A DNA stretch of 8,370 bases from Nitrospira sp. UBA6909 (GCA_002451055.1 DKBD01000181.1:15613-23982), one strand, 5' to 3'; counted from the first letter of the stretch, positions 1-5,974 are shown. Translations and numbers: made by a program. Notes: generated by a model from the letters alone, not told the origin.

Positions 1-113
1 TTCTTGAGTTTGCCGATCTCAATGACGGACTTAGACCGCTCGTTGAGCAGTCGGATGATCTCGTCGTCGATCCGATCGATTTCCTTACGATAGTCGAGCA
101 AGGTTTTGGGCAT
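1..113 (-). CDS. pheA: Chorismate mutase N-terminal domain, probably of the P-protein (chorismate mutase/prephenate dehydratase); partial
   Basis: The first 37 codons of a gene whose remainder lies left of the window. The peptide begins MPKTLLDYRKEIDRIDDEII and continues through LLNERSKSVIEIGKLK, which aligns without gaps to the first helix of AroQ-type chorismate mutase as in E. coli PheA. Arg9, Arg26 and Lys37 fall at the positions of the E. coli active-site residues Arg11, Arg28 and Lys39. The enzyme rearranges chorismate to prephenate; in the fused P-protein a prephenate dehydratase domain then makes phenylpyruvate for phenylalanine synthesis. A GAGG about ten bases upstream of the ATG can serve as ribosome binding site, and a promoter candidate lies at 194-223. 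Only the mutase part is visible, so a free-standing chorismate mutase or a mutase fused to another enzyme (DAHP synthase, prephenate dehydrogenase) cannot be excluded; pheA is the likeliest choice. Confidence 0.8.
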   Translation of the reverse strand, partial: MPKTLLDYRKEIDRIDDEIIRLLNERSKSVIEIGKLK

Positions 114-193
114 GAATAGCAGACCTCGGACTCCGTACCGCAGGGACCCGGACGGCTCCACGCAGGCAAAGCCCTCAGATGAGCAAGTGTGGA

Positions 194-223
194 ATTTTAC
201 AGGAACATTCAACGTCATTTCAA
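194..223 (-). promoter_or_regulatory. Sigma70-type promoter candidate for pheA
   Basis: Read on the minus strand, TTGAAA (218-223) is followed after 18 bases by TAAAAT (194-199). Each hexamer matches the consensus at five of six positions, and the element stands out as AT-rich in a GC-rich context. Transcription would start near 187, leaving a leader of about 75 bases before the pheA ATG at 113. The site lies downstream of ruvB, so pheA probably has its own transcript rather than depending on the ruv operon. No convincing terminator was found between ruvB and this promoter. Confidence 0.5.
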
Positions 224-322
224 GGATCACGCTGAGGATTCAGGAGTATTGAGAGAAGAGAGACAAGGTACCAGGGGTGAAGGGATCTTCTTTGGACGAC
301 CAGGCTTTCTTGAACCGGCGTG

Positions 323-1327
323 CTAGACGAGCAGGGTCGAAGATCGTTTGAAATGGTCGAACGCCTGCCTGGTTGCCTGTCGTCCGCGGCCGGTCCGGTC
401 TAGAAAGCCGGCTTGGATCAAGTAGGGCTCGTAGACGTCCTCCAAAGTTCCTTTATCTTCCTGGAGCGCCGCCGCAAGGGATTCGATTCCGACCGGCCCT
501 CCATTAAATTTGTCGATGATCGCGAGAAGGATCTTTCGGTCCATCTCGTCAAAACCTGCCTCATCGATTCCCATCCATGCCAAACCATCTTGTGCCACGT
601 GCTTGGTGATATGTCCATCCGCTTTGACCTGCGCATAGTCTCTGATTCGCTTGATCAACCGATTGGCGATGCGGGGAGTTCCACGCGCTCGGCGGGCAAT
701 CTCCGTGGCTCCTTCCCGATCAATCCCTACTTCCAGCACTCCAGCCGACCGAGTGACAATGGTCTCCAACTCAGGCGGCGAATAGAACTCCAGCCGATAG
801 ACCAGCCCGAACCGGTCCCGAAGAGGCGACGTCAGGGCACCTGCTCGTGTCGTCGCTCCGACCAGGGTAAATCGTGGCAAATCGAGCTTGACCGTCCTCG
901 TCGCAGGCCCTTGGCCGATCACCAAATCAAGCTGATAGTCCTCCATGGCGGGATACAGGGCCTCTTCGACCGAGGCGGGCAGACGGTGAATCTCATCAAT
1001 AAACAGCACGTCGTGCTCTTGAAGGTTGGTGAGGATCGCCGCCAGATCGCCGGCATGAGCCAAAACCAATCCGGATGTGGAGCGCACTGACGCCCCCATT
1101 TCCTTGGCGATAATATGCGCAACCGTGGTCTTCCCCAAACCCGGCGGGCCGTAGAAGATCGCGTGGTCGAGCGCTTCCCCCCGCCGTTTCGCCGCCTCGA
1201 TACAGATCCGCAGCGATTCCTTCATCTTGTCCTGCCCGACGTATTCGTCGAGCGTTTGAGGGCGAAGGACATTTTCCAGCCCCCGCTCGTCATCCGTAAC
1301 CCGATTCGTGATAAGTCGCTCGGCCAT
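323..1327 (-). CDS. ruvB: Holliday junction branch migration DNA helicase RuvB
   Basis: RuvB is the hexameric AAA+ motor that, with RuvA, drives branch migration of Holliday junctions in recombinational repair. The 334-residue product has the normal length and order: Walker [10 protein letters not shown] at 60-68, Walker B with DEIH at 111-114, the MEDYQLD segment at 128-134, sensor 1 GATTR at 157-161, the arginine-finger region PLRDRFG at 168-174, sensor 2 [10 protein letters not shown] at 215-224, and a C-terminal winged-helix domain with GGPVG at 276-280 and [10 protein letters not shown] at 300-309. The segment after Walker A reads [12 protein letters not shown] (85-96), whereas most RuvB proteins have SGPxxxK there; Pro to Leu at 87 and Lys to His at 91 are unusual. 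The gene starts 17 bases after the cysteine-rich gene, with only a weak, distant ribosome binding site (AAGG overlapping the preceding stop), so it is probably translationally coupled. Confidence 0.97.
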   Translation of the reverse strand: MAERLITNRVTDDERGLENVLRPQTLDEYVGQDKMKESLRICIEAAKRRGEALDHAIFYGPPGLGKTTVAHIIAKEMGASVRSTSGLVLAHAGDLAAILTNLQEHDVLFIDEIHRLPASVEEALYPAMEDYQLDLVIGQGPATRTVKLDLPRFTLVGATTRAGALTSPLRDRFGLVYRLEFYSPPELETIVTRSAGVLEVGIDREGATEIARRARGTPRIANRLIKRIRDYAQVKADGHITKHVAQDGLAWMGIDEAGFDEMDRKILLAIIDKFNGGPVGIESLAAALQEDKGTLEDVYEPYLIQAGFLDRTGRGRQATRQAFDHFKRSSTLLV

Positions 1328-1343
1328 AATACTTGACCCGACC

Positions 1344-1844
1344 TTACTGCTGACCAGGCATCCGCTGGTACTTGGGTGGAGGAGGCAATGCTCCCTGACC
1401 AGGCGTGCCGGTACTGCCGCAGTCCGGAGGGCAGGTTGTCATCCCCTGACTCGGGTCAGGCAGACTCAATTCCATGTTGCGCAATTGGCATTGCGTCAGT
1501 CGCCCGCGGTCCTTGTTGCCGCAGCGAGCAGGGACCGAAGAGCCGCCGATCTCGGCATAGCCTTCCGGACAAGCACCGCAGACGGCCAGCATATTCGCTC
1601 CAAGAGGCACACATTGCACGAGAGTCGGATCACCCTCCTTGCAGATGTCCGGCGCGTCGGTGACACCGGTCGTCGCGTACCCCTCCGGACAGGTCCCACA
1701 CATCTTCCTGATGCTTTTTTTCGGCGCGACGGATTCTTGTTCTTCAGCAAGCCCCAAGGACGGAAAGGTTTCGAAGACCGGCAACATCGCCACGCAGACG
1801 ATGATGCCAAGCCGTCCGATAACCACCGATGTATCTTTCAACAT
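1344..1844 (-). CDS. Secreted cysteine-rich repeat protein of unknown function, located between ruvA and ruvB
   Basis: I do not recognise this 166-residue protein as a named family. It has an N-terminal hydrophobic segment (about 8-33) ending GLA-EE, which looks like a Sec signal peptide, so export to the periplasm or beyond is likely. The mature part has ten cysteines (49, 52, 68, 78, 89, 92, 108, 119, 138, 142). The first eight belong to two tandem 40-residue repeats, each opening with CGxCPEGYA, with a Pro-x-x-Cys sixteen residues after the second cysteine and a final LxQC. A proline/glycine-rich tail (about 143-166) ends the protein. The pattern suits disulfide-stabilised modules or metal binding; neither is proven. 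The ATG follows the ruvA stop after three bases, and a purine-rich AAGGGGGTGAGG inside the end of ruvA provides the ribosome binding site, so the gene is embedded in the ruv operon. Nothing in it suggests a role in DNA recombination. Confidence 0.85.
   Translation of the reverse strand: MLKDTSVVIGRLGIIVCVAMLPVFETFPSLGLAEEQESVAPKKSIRKMCGTCPEGYATTGVTDAPDICKEGDPTLVQCVPLGANMLAVCGACPEGYAEIGGSSVPARCGNKDRGRLTQCQLRNMELSLPDPSQGMTTCPPDCGSTGTPGQGALPPPPKYQRMPGQQ
1461..1700 (-). repeat. Two tandem copies of a 40-residue cysteine module
   Basis: Residues 49-88 (1581-1700) and 89-128 (1461-1580) of the cysteine-rich protein align over their whole length. Both copies have CGxCPEGYA, a following Gly, Pro-x-x-Cys, an acidic residue and LxQC. 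Cysteines in copy 2 sit 40, 40, 40 and 41 residues after those in copy 1. Resemblance is also visible in the DNA around the CPEGYA codons. This looks like an old internal duplication. Confidence 0.8.
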
Positions 1845-1847
1845 GCC

Positions 1848-2456
1848 TCACCCCCTTGCGAGTTCCTTGAGACCTTCCCGAATCAATTGTTGGAGCGCTA
1901 CGGGACTTGCCGCCGCCTTCGTGACCCGCTTCAGGGCTTCTTTGGCATCCTGTGGGCGATAGCCCAGATTCACCAGGGCCGACAGCGCATCCTCAAATGA
2001 ACCGTCGAGACCCGCCTTGTCTGGTATAGACGACTGGACGGAGGCCGATTGCAGCTTGACTACCTTGTCCTTGAGTTCGAGCGCAATGCGGCCCGCAGAC
2101 TTTTTCCCGATACCTGGGACCGTCGCGAGCTTTTCGACATCTTCCGTCTGAATCGCACAGAGCAGTTCCGTGACGGGCAAGCTGGATAGGACATTGAGCG
2201 CAAGTTTGGGACCGACCCCCGACACGGTGGTCAACAGGAGAAACAGCTCCTTTTCGCGTGGCGAGAAAAATCCGAACAGCTGAATGGCATCTTCCCGAAG
2301 ATGAGTATAGATGTTCAGCGCGGCGACTTCGTCAAGATTCGGGAGCGCGTAGTAGGTGCTCAGAGGGATGTGGACCTCATACCCCACCCCCTGGACATCC
2401 AGCGTGAGGTGGGTCGGCGCCTTGAAAGCCAACCTCCCCGTGAGAAAGGCGATCAT
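1848..2456 (-). CDS. ruvA: Holliday junction branch migration complex subunit RuvA
   Basis: RuvA binds the four-way DNA junction as a tetramer and loads RuvB on opposite arms. The 202-residue protein matches the usual length. It has the N-terminal OB-fold domain (about 1-64, with GVGYEVHIP at 23-31), two helix-hairpin-helix DNA-binding motifs (TVSGVGPKLA at 77-86 and TVPGIGKKSA at 112-121), an alanine/serine-rich linker, and the small C-terminal domain that contacts RuvB (about 154-200, with LVNLGYRPQDAKEAL). The acidic pin region near 50-60 (HLREDAIQLFGF) is present. The gene follows yebC after 48 bases and is followed after three bases by the cysteine-rich gene, then ruvB, so one transcript is likely. 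The ribosome binding site is modest (GAGACGAG directly before the ATG). Confidence 0.97.
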   Translation of the reverse strand: MIAFLTGRLAFKAPTHLTLDVQGVGYEVHIPLSTYYALPNLDEVAALNIYTHLREDAIQLFGFFSPREKELFLLLTTVSGVGPKLALNVLSSLPVTELLCAIQTEDVEKLATVPGIGKKSAGRIALELKDKVVKLQSASVQSSIPDKAGLDGSFEDALSALVNLGYRPQDAKEALKRVTKAAASPVALQQLIREGLKELARG

Positions 2457-2504
2457 CTCGTCTCGTAACTCGGGTACCGTAGTTCGCCTGATCGGAGACC
2501 TTCG

Positions 2505-3260
2505 TCATCCTGCCGCAACGGCTACCTTCTCCATCACTTCGTCGGAGATGTCGAAATTGGCATGAACCTTTTGCACATCGTCATGCTCATCCATGATTTC
2601 CATCAGCTTGAGCATCTGTTCAGCAGGCTTTTCATCGAGGCGGACTGTATTTTGAGGGATATACGTGATCTCAGCCAACGAGGTTTCAACCTTGGCATCG
2701 GCCAGCGCTTTTTTCACGGCTTCAAAATCGTGAGGGTCCGTGGTGACCTCGAAGGTTTTCTCTGCCGCTTTGACATCTTCCGCACCTGCGTCCAGGGCCA
2801 AAGAGAGAAGCGTATCCTCGTCCACCTTGCCCCTCTCGACTGTCAGCAGTCCCTTCTTGTGAAATTGCCACGCCACCGCCCCGGCCTCTGCCATGTTCCC
2901 GTTATTTTTCGTGAAGAGGCTGCGGATTTCCGCCACTGTGCGATTGCGATTGTCACTGGTGATTTCCAGCAACAGTGCGGTACCCCCAGGCCCGTATCCT
3001 TCCAGGGTAAATTCTTCATACGACACACCAGGGAGTTCCCCTGTTCCACGCTGGATAGCCTTCTTCATCGTGTCGCCGGGCATGTTGGCTTCCTTCGCCT
3101 TGGCAATGGCCAGTCGAAGACGCGGATTCCCGTCCGGATCGCCGCCGCCTCGGGCCGCAATAGTCAATTCCCTGATAATCCGTGTGAAGATTTTGCCGCG
3201 TTTCGCATCCTGCGCCGATTTGTGGCGCTTGATGGTTGCCCAGTGACTATGGCCACCCAT
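2505..3260 (-). CDS. yebC: YebC/PmpR-family protein (translation or transcription factor)
   Basis: The 251-residue product starts MGGHSHWATIKRHKSAQDAK, a variant of the family signature MAGHSKWANIKHRK, and continues with FTRIIRELTIAARGGGDPDG (25-44), IEKAKxxNMP-like AIAKAKEANMP (51-61), YEGYGPGG-like LEGYGPGG (86-93), TSDNRNRTVAEIR (101-113) and a C-terminal HDDVQKVHANFDI (226-238). Length and three-domain layout are typical. Members have been described as transcriptional regulators (PmpR type) and, more recently, as ribosome-associated factors relieving stalling at proline stretches; the sequence does not decide between these roles. A perfect AGGAGG (3270-3275) nine bases before the ATG fixes the start. 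The gene commonly precedes ruvC-ruvA-ruvB, as it does here except that ruvC is missing. It probably heads the operon. Confidence 0.95.
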   Translation of the reverse strand: MGGHSHWATIKRHKSAQDAKRGKIFTRIIRELTIAARGGGDPDGNPRLRLAIAKAKEANMPGDTMKKAIQRGTGELPGVSYEEFTLEGYGPGGTALLLEITSDNRNRTVAEIRSLFTKNNGNMAEAGAVAWQFHKKGLLTVERGKVDEDTLLSLALDAGAEDVKAAEKTFEVTTDPHDFEAVKKALADAKVETSLAEITYIPQNTVRLDEKPAEQMLKLMEIMDEHDDVQKVHANFDISDEVMEKVAVAAG

Positions 3261-3402
3261 GAGTTCAGTCCTCCTCTCTGCCAGCCATCTTTCTGGGCCG
3301 ACTAGAGATGACGGTGAAATTCCTACATTTACCTTTGGTTTACACGTAGCATAGGCTTCGGAAAGGTGTCAATGAGTCCGACTGGATACTGACCACGTCC
3401 AC

Positions 3403-4158
3403 CTATTCGGAGTACAGGAGCAGCAGCAGACCAATGAGAATCACGGATCCCGCCCAGACAACGTCCCACCGTTTCACAAATCGACCCGAGGCACCGGGTA
3501 TCCAGGAGGCCATCGCTTTTGAGAAAGCCGCGCACAGGCTCACACCGCCCAACAGCGTATGGTGAAGCTGGATCTTCGCACTGGTTGGATGATCTCCATG
3601 TGAATGCACCATGAGGAGCAGCCCTCCGATCATCGGTAACAGTATTAATGGAGCCGCCCAGGCAGGATGCCGAACCCAACCGATTCGGCGGAGCGTCTCA
3701 GACAACGCGATGCCTGCGGCAATCACGCCGAAGAACTTGTGCTGGATGATTTCAATGTCCCCGCCAAAAAATGTTTCGGCAAAACTGAGAGAGCCGATGG
3801 GCCAGGCATCGTGGTCGCTCCAGACCAAGAGTAATATGGCGACGACCCCGAGGGTGCCTGGGAGGACTAGACGAGTCCAGAACGGCCAGGGATACCGCAA
3901 GGCGAGGCCCAACTCGGCCAGTCCGAATAGTACAGCGCAAAGACCGGCGAACCGATGGTTGAACTCCGAATAGGCAATCCCTTGGGGTGATCCTTCCCAG
4001 CCTCCACCGGCGTGAGCGTTTTGATGCGCAGCCGCACCACCTGTCTCGGCCGGAACGTCCTGATGGCCGGAGTGCAGTTGCGCGTGCGTCTCTGAGATGC
4101 TGGTGGTTGAAACAATGACGAGGATCAAGCCGGACAGCAGAGAGGCCCACCACTGCAT
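3403..4158 (-). CDS. Histidine-rich polytopic membrane protein, CopD-like (putative copper handling)
   Basis: From the ATG at 4158 the product has 251 residues. Residues 1-26 form a signal peptide ending THA-Q. A His/Gly/Ala-rich linker follows (about 27-60, with H29, H32, H45 and H49), then about six membrane helices near 67-88, 97-114, 140-158, 167-184, 197-215 and 232-249. Histidines cluster at membrane edges: FNHR (H68), DHD (H117), IIQHK (H140), HSHGDH (H185, H187, H190) and QLHH (H199, H200). This arrangement resembles CopD-type copper resistance proteins and would suit copper or heme ligation; the family assignment is tentative. The frame is open to a TTG at 4239, but that start would run through the hairpin at 4194-4227 and bury the signal peptide, whereas the ATG at 4158 has a GAGGG eight bases upstream. 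The gene may be transcribed by read-through from the PCP_red gene, as little promoter space is left. Confidence 0.75.
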   Translation of the reverse strand: MQWWASLLSGLILVIVSTTSISETHAQLHSGHQDVPAETGGAAAHQNAHAGGGWEGSPQGIAYSEFNHRFAGLCAVLFGLAELGLALRYPWPFWTRLVLPGTLGVVAILLLVWSDHDAWPIGSLSFAETFFGGDIEIIQHKFFGVIAAGIALSETLRRIGWVRHPAWAAPLILLPMIGGLLLMVHSHGDHPTSAKIQLHHTLLGGVSLCAAFSKAMASWIPGASGRFVKRWDVVWAGSVILIGLLLLLYSE

Positions 4159-4166
4159 GCCAAAAA

Positions 4167-4171
4167 CCCTC
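4167..4171 (-). promoter_or_regulatory. Ribosome binding site deciding the CopD-like start
   Basis: GAGGG on the minus strand, eight bases before the ATG at 4156-4158. It supports that ATG over the upstream in-frame TTG at 4237-4239, which lacks a signal peptide context and lies beyond a strong hairpin. Confidence 0.7.
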
Positions 4172-4193
4172 GCAGGAAGAATCCCAGACAATC

Positions 4194-4227
4194 GAAAGGC
4201 CCATCCAGCTGTCTGAATGGGCCTTTC
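4194..4227 (-). terminator. Strong hairpin, probable terminator after the PCP_red gene
   Basis: An 11-base-pair perfect inverted repeat: GAAAGGCCCAT (4194-4204) pairs with ATGGGCCTTTC (4217-4227). After one mismatch, CAG/CTG extend the stem to a four-base loop (4209-4212). It begins about 31 bases after the stop codon of the PCP_red protein. The 3' arm ends in CCTTTC rather than a long T run on either strand, so termination may be partial. It lies only 35 bases before the CopD-like ATG and could act as a partial terminator, an mRNA-stabilising structure or an attenuator between the two genes. Confidence 0.65.
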
Positions 4228-4258
4228 CCGACAACTCAATTAAGGCCGACAAACCCTG

Positions 4259-4951
4259 TTACATGAACTTCATGAACTTGTCCTTGGCTTCATCCATCAC
4301 CTGCGCGGTGACGGTCGATATCCCGCGTTCCTTGGCCATCCGTTCAACTTCTTTGCGCGCCATGGGCCGAATGAAATCCGGAATATTGTCCAGCCGTTGT
4401 TCCGCTTCCCGCGACCAGGTCATGCCCTCGGGGGAATAATTCTTGGAATCGTCCATCACTTGCAGCGTAATGGTCTTGAACCCTTGTTTGCGGGCATAGG
4501 TTTCTACGCTCGCCTGCACCATCGGCTTCACAAACGCCGGCAATCGGTCGAGTTTTTCCTTGGCATCGGTGGTCCAGGTGAATTCCGAAGGGCCTCCATT
4601 GGCCGGTTTGCCGGAGTTTGTCAGCCCCATCTCAGCCACCATCGCGGAAAAGGGACAGCCGCTGCCGGTCTTTTCGCCCGCCTTGGCCGGAGCTGCCGCA
4701 GCCGTGACCGTAGGCTGAGCCTTTTGCATTTTCTCAGCCAATGACGCAACCATAGGATCCGGGGTCTCTGTCTTCGCATTCAATTTCAACCCCAGGGAAT
4801 TCATCATATTGGTTTCGCCGGCATTGGTCACCATCGAGAATTTGGCATTGCAGGACGGGCAGCCGAAGAACACGCCGAGCGACCCCTCACCTGGTTTTTC
4901 AACCTTTTCAAGGCTCATGTAAGTTTCGCAGTTGAGACAGACGAATTTCAT
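4259..4951 (-). CDS. Zinc-ribbon protein with two PCP_red (protochlorophyllide reductase C-terminal-like) domains
   Basis: From the ATG at 4951 the product has 230 residues. The N-terminus is a CxxC...CxxC zinc ribbon (C5, C8, C31, C34), followed by a flexible Ala/Lys/Thr-rich linker (about 60-120) with one further cysteine in SGCPF (C99). Two tandem helical domains follow (about 125-170 and 177-223). Each has W-[ST]-x-x-A-x-x-[KR]-L-D-x-[IL]-P-x-F-[VI]-[KR]-P-M early and [IV]-T-x-QVMD late, the signature of the small domain at the C-terminus of the BchB/ChlB subunit of light-independent protochlorophyllide reductase. No catalytic BchB part is present, so chlorophyll synthesis is not implied. 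No signal peptide is seen, so the protein is probably cytoplasmic. The frame is open 28 codons further up to an ATG at 5035, but AGGAG five bases before the ATG at 4951 and the zinc ribbon starting there decide the start. Function unknown; tetrapyrrole or metal binding is only a guess. Confidence 0.85.
   Translation of the reverse strand: MKFVCLNCETYMSLEKVEKPGEGSLGVFFGCPSCNAKFSMVTNAGETNMMNSLGLKLNAKTETPDPMVASLAEKMQKAQPTVTAAAAPAKAGEKTGSGCPFSAMVAEMGLTNSGKPANGGPSEFTWTTDAKEKLDRLPAFVKPMVQASVETYARKQGFKTITLQVMDDSKNYSPEGMTWSREAEQRLDNIPDFIRPMARKEVERMAKERGISTVTAQVMDEAKDKFMKFM
4283..4579 (-). repeat. Tandem PCP_red domain duplication within the protein
   Basis: Residues 125-170 (4442-4579) and 177-223 (4283-4423) are homologous copies. 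They share the W[ST]-A-L-D-P-F-P-M skeleton, a helix with conserved basic and acidic residues, a glycine turn and the ending QVMD[DE]xK. They are divergent enough that the duplication is probably old. Confidence 0.75.
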
Positions 4952-4956
4952 AATAG

Positions 4957-4961
4957 CTCCT
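4957..4961 (-). promoter_or_regulatory. Ribosome binding site deciding the PCP_red protein start
   Basis: AGGAG (within GAGAGGAG) on the minus strand, five bases before the ATG at 4949-4951. It supports that start over the in-frame ATG at 5033-5035, whose extra 28 residues show no family resemblance. Confidence 0.75.
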
Positions 4962-5061
4962 CTCGCAGCAACCCAAGTGGACTTTCCACGGCACTGGACC
5001 TCCTGGTCACGGACATCCAATATCCGGCAAAGCACGCACGGAAGTCTCGGGAGAAAAATAC

Positions 5062-5089
5062 GCTATCACAGGGGTTTTGGGAGAGTCAA
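5062..5089 (-). promoter_or_regulatory. Weak promoter candidate for the PCP_red gene
   Basis: On the minus strand TTGACT (5084-5089, five of six to the -35 consensus) is followed after 16 bases by GATAGC (5062-5067, three of six), which has a TG one base upstream as in extended -10 elements. It lies between the terminator of the PEP-CTERM gene and the start of the PCP_red gene, where a promoter is expected. The leader would be about 105 bases and includes a small GTGGA/TCCAC inverted repeat at 4977-4989. Confidence 0.28.
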
Positions 5090-5130
5090 ACCAAGCGGAA
5101 GAGGGGGAGAGACATCAAAAACGTTACTGG

Positions 5131-5174
5131 AAATAAAGGGGCAGGGGCGAGATTCGTCGGCCTCGCCCCTCTTT
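5131..5174 (-). terminator. Rho-independent terminator after the PEP-CTERM gene
   Basis: On the minus strand AGGGGCGAG (5162-5170) pairs over nine bases with CTCGCCCCT (5143-5151), with a ten-base loop, followed by GCCCC and a T-rich TTTATTT (5131-5137). The stem starts 18 bases after the PEP-CTERM stop codon. The GC-rich stem and T-rich tail fit an intrinsic terminator and separate the surface-protein gene from the downstream PCP_red gene. Confidence 0.75.
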
Positions 5175-5188
5175 ATGATCTTGGACTC

Positions 5189-5722
5189 TTATATAGTGAT
5201 ACCGCCAACCGCTTCTCCAACCTTGGCCCCTGCATGACGCCGCTGCCAACCATAGGCAACGAGTGCCAGCAGGCCAAGCACGAGTAAACTTGCAGTCCCG
5301 GGCTCGGGAACCACAGTGCGCCCCTCATACGTAAAGTCACCGGCAGCAACAATATTCTGACTGGGGAGCGTCGTCATATCAGTCCACATGCCATTGATCC
5401 AATCAATGGTGAAGAAATAGTGACCAAAATTGTTCGTTATAAACGTAGAAGTGTCATTGATGTTTATGTCCTGCAACCCATTAGGGAACAGCTTCGTGTT
5501 GCTCCAATGGATATTGGTGTCATATGGGTCATCTATCTCCCATGCCGTCAGTTGCGAGCCATCGCTCGTGAAGGCTCCGTTTAGGCCGCTTGTGAATCCA
5601 TAGGTACCTGCGCTGGGGATTGCATGACTCGTAGCGGGCGCAAGAACAACGAATCCGACGACCAAATACAGGACGAACAGGGCTGACCCCAACTGGCTTA
5701 TCAACCTCCCATGATGTCCCAT
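5189..5722 (-). CDS. PEP-CTERM sorting-domain protein (exosortase substrate)
   Basis: The 177-residue protein has an N-terminal signal peptide (hydrophobic core about 12-30, likely cut after SHA at 34). The mature part (35-136) is rich in Thr, Asn, Asp and aromatic residues and contains no cysteine. The C-terminal sorting signal consists of VPEPGT at 138-143, a membrane segment LLVLGLLALVAYGW (146-159) and basic QRRH. Such proteins are exported, then recognised and processed by exosortase (EpsH/Xrt) in exopolysaccharide-producing Gram-negative bacteria, so a cell-surface or matrix role is likely; the mature part is not a family I recognise. Unusually, 14 residues (AGAKVGEAVGGITI) follow the basic cluster, where most PEP-CTERM proteins end within a few residues. 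AAGGAG (5730-5735) seven bases before the ATG fixes the start. It stands as a single gene between cysNC and its own terminator. Base composition looks less GC-rich than its neighbours. Confidence 0.88.
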   Translation of the reverse strand: MGHHGRLISQLGSALFVLYLVVGFVVLAPATSHAIPSAGTYGFTSGLNGAFTSDGSQLTAWEIDDPYDTNIHWSNTKLFPNGLQDININDTSTFITNNFGHYFFTIDWINGMWTDMTTLPSQNIVAAGDFTYEGRTVVPEPGTASLLVLGLLALVAYGWQRRHAGAKVGEAVGGITI

Positions 5723-5768
5723 GATGGCACTCCTTCCTAAAAGGAACCGTGTAGAGGACTACCTGACC

Positions 5769-5774
5769 ATTGTA
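5769..5774 (-). promoter_or_regulatory. Possible -10 element for the PEP-CTERM gene
   Basis: TACAAT on the minus strand, five of six to the sigma70 -10 consensus, would give a leader of about 40 bases before the ATG at 5722. The -35 position 17 bases upstream holds only TGGCCG (three of six). Just beyond it is an 8-base perfect palindrome ACAGCTGT (5807-5814) within a GGCCA/TGGCC inverted repeat, a possible activator site. Assignment is weak. Confidence 0.3.
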
Positions 5775-5974
5775 CCTGGAATATTGCGCATCGGCCAGGA
5801 AATCCGACAGCTGTGGCCTGCACCTAGTTGCCACTACTTATGGGAGACGATGTGGCTCGCCAGGCAGCCGCGAGGAGAATGCTCTGGCCCAAACATAGAC
5901 CTGGAGCGAGGGAATCGCGCCAAGAAGAACACCGCCGCAGGTCGCCTTGGTATGGCCTGACGAGCGGGTCCGGC

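Noticed and set aside
413..2000. Plus-strand open frames of 225 and 230 codons opposite ruvB, the cysteine-rich gene and ruvA
   Set aside because: They run antisense to clear ruv genes, contain no recognisable motifs and have no convincing ribosome binding sites.
3343..3372. Perfect TTGACA (minus strand, 3367-3372) upstream of yebC as a promoter
   Set aside because: No acceptable -10 hexamer lies 16-18 bases downstream (17-base spacing gives CTACGT). It may still be part of a promoter, but I cannot support it.
4159..4239. TTG start at 4239 for the CopD-like protein, adding 27 residues
   Set aside because: It would place the strong hairpin inside the coding region and a charged stretch before a clear signal peptide; the ATG at 4158 has a good ribosome binding site.
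4259..4951. Reading the PCP_red gene as a chlorophyll biosynthesis enzyme
   Set aside because: Only the small C-terminal-type domain is present, twice; the catalytic BchB part and cluster-binding region are missing, and no other pigment genes are near.
4952..5035. Upstream ATG at 5035 for the PCP_red protein
   Set aside because: AGGAG directly precedes the ATG at 4951, where the zinc ribbon begins; the extra residues look non-conserved and cover the leader.
5708..5727. Near-perfect 10-base tandem repeat CCCATGATGT/CCCATGATGG over the PEP-CTERM start
   Set aside because: Only two copies and partly explained by the His-His-Gly codons and the start codon; the second ATG is out of frame. Too little to call a functional repeat.
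5819..5833. Sigma54-like element TGGCAACTAGGTGCA upstream of the PEP-CTERM gene, tempting because some PEP-CTERM genes are sigma54-controlled
   Set aside because: The distance between the GG and GC elements is one base shorter than the strict sigma54 spacing, which normally abolishes function.
5856..5876. CTCGC/GCGAG inverted repeat after cysNC as a terminator
   Set aside because: Only five base pairs with a nine-base loop, no T run on either strand, and about 100 bases past the stop codon.
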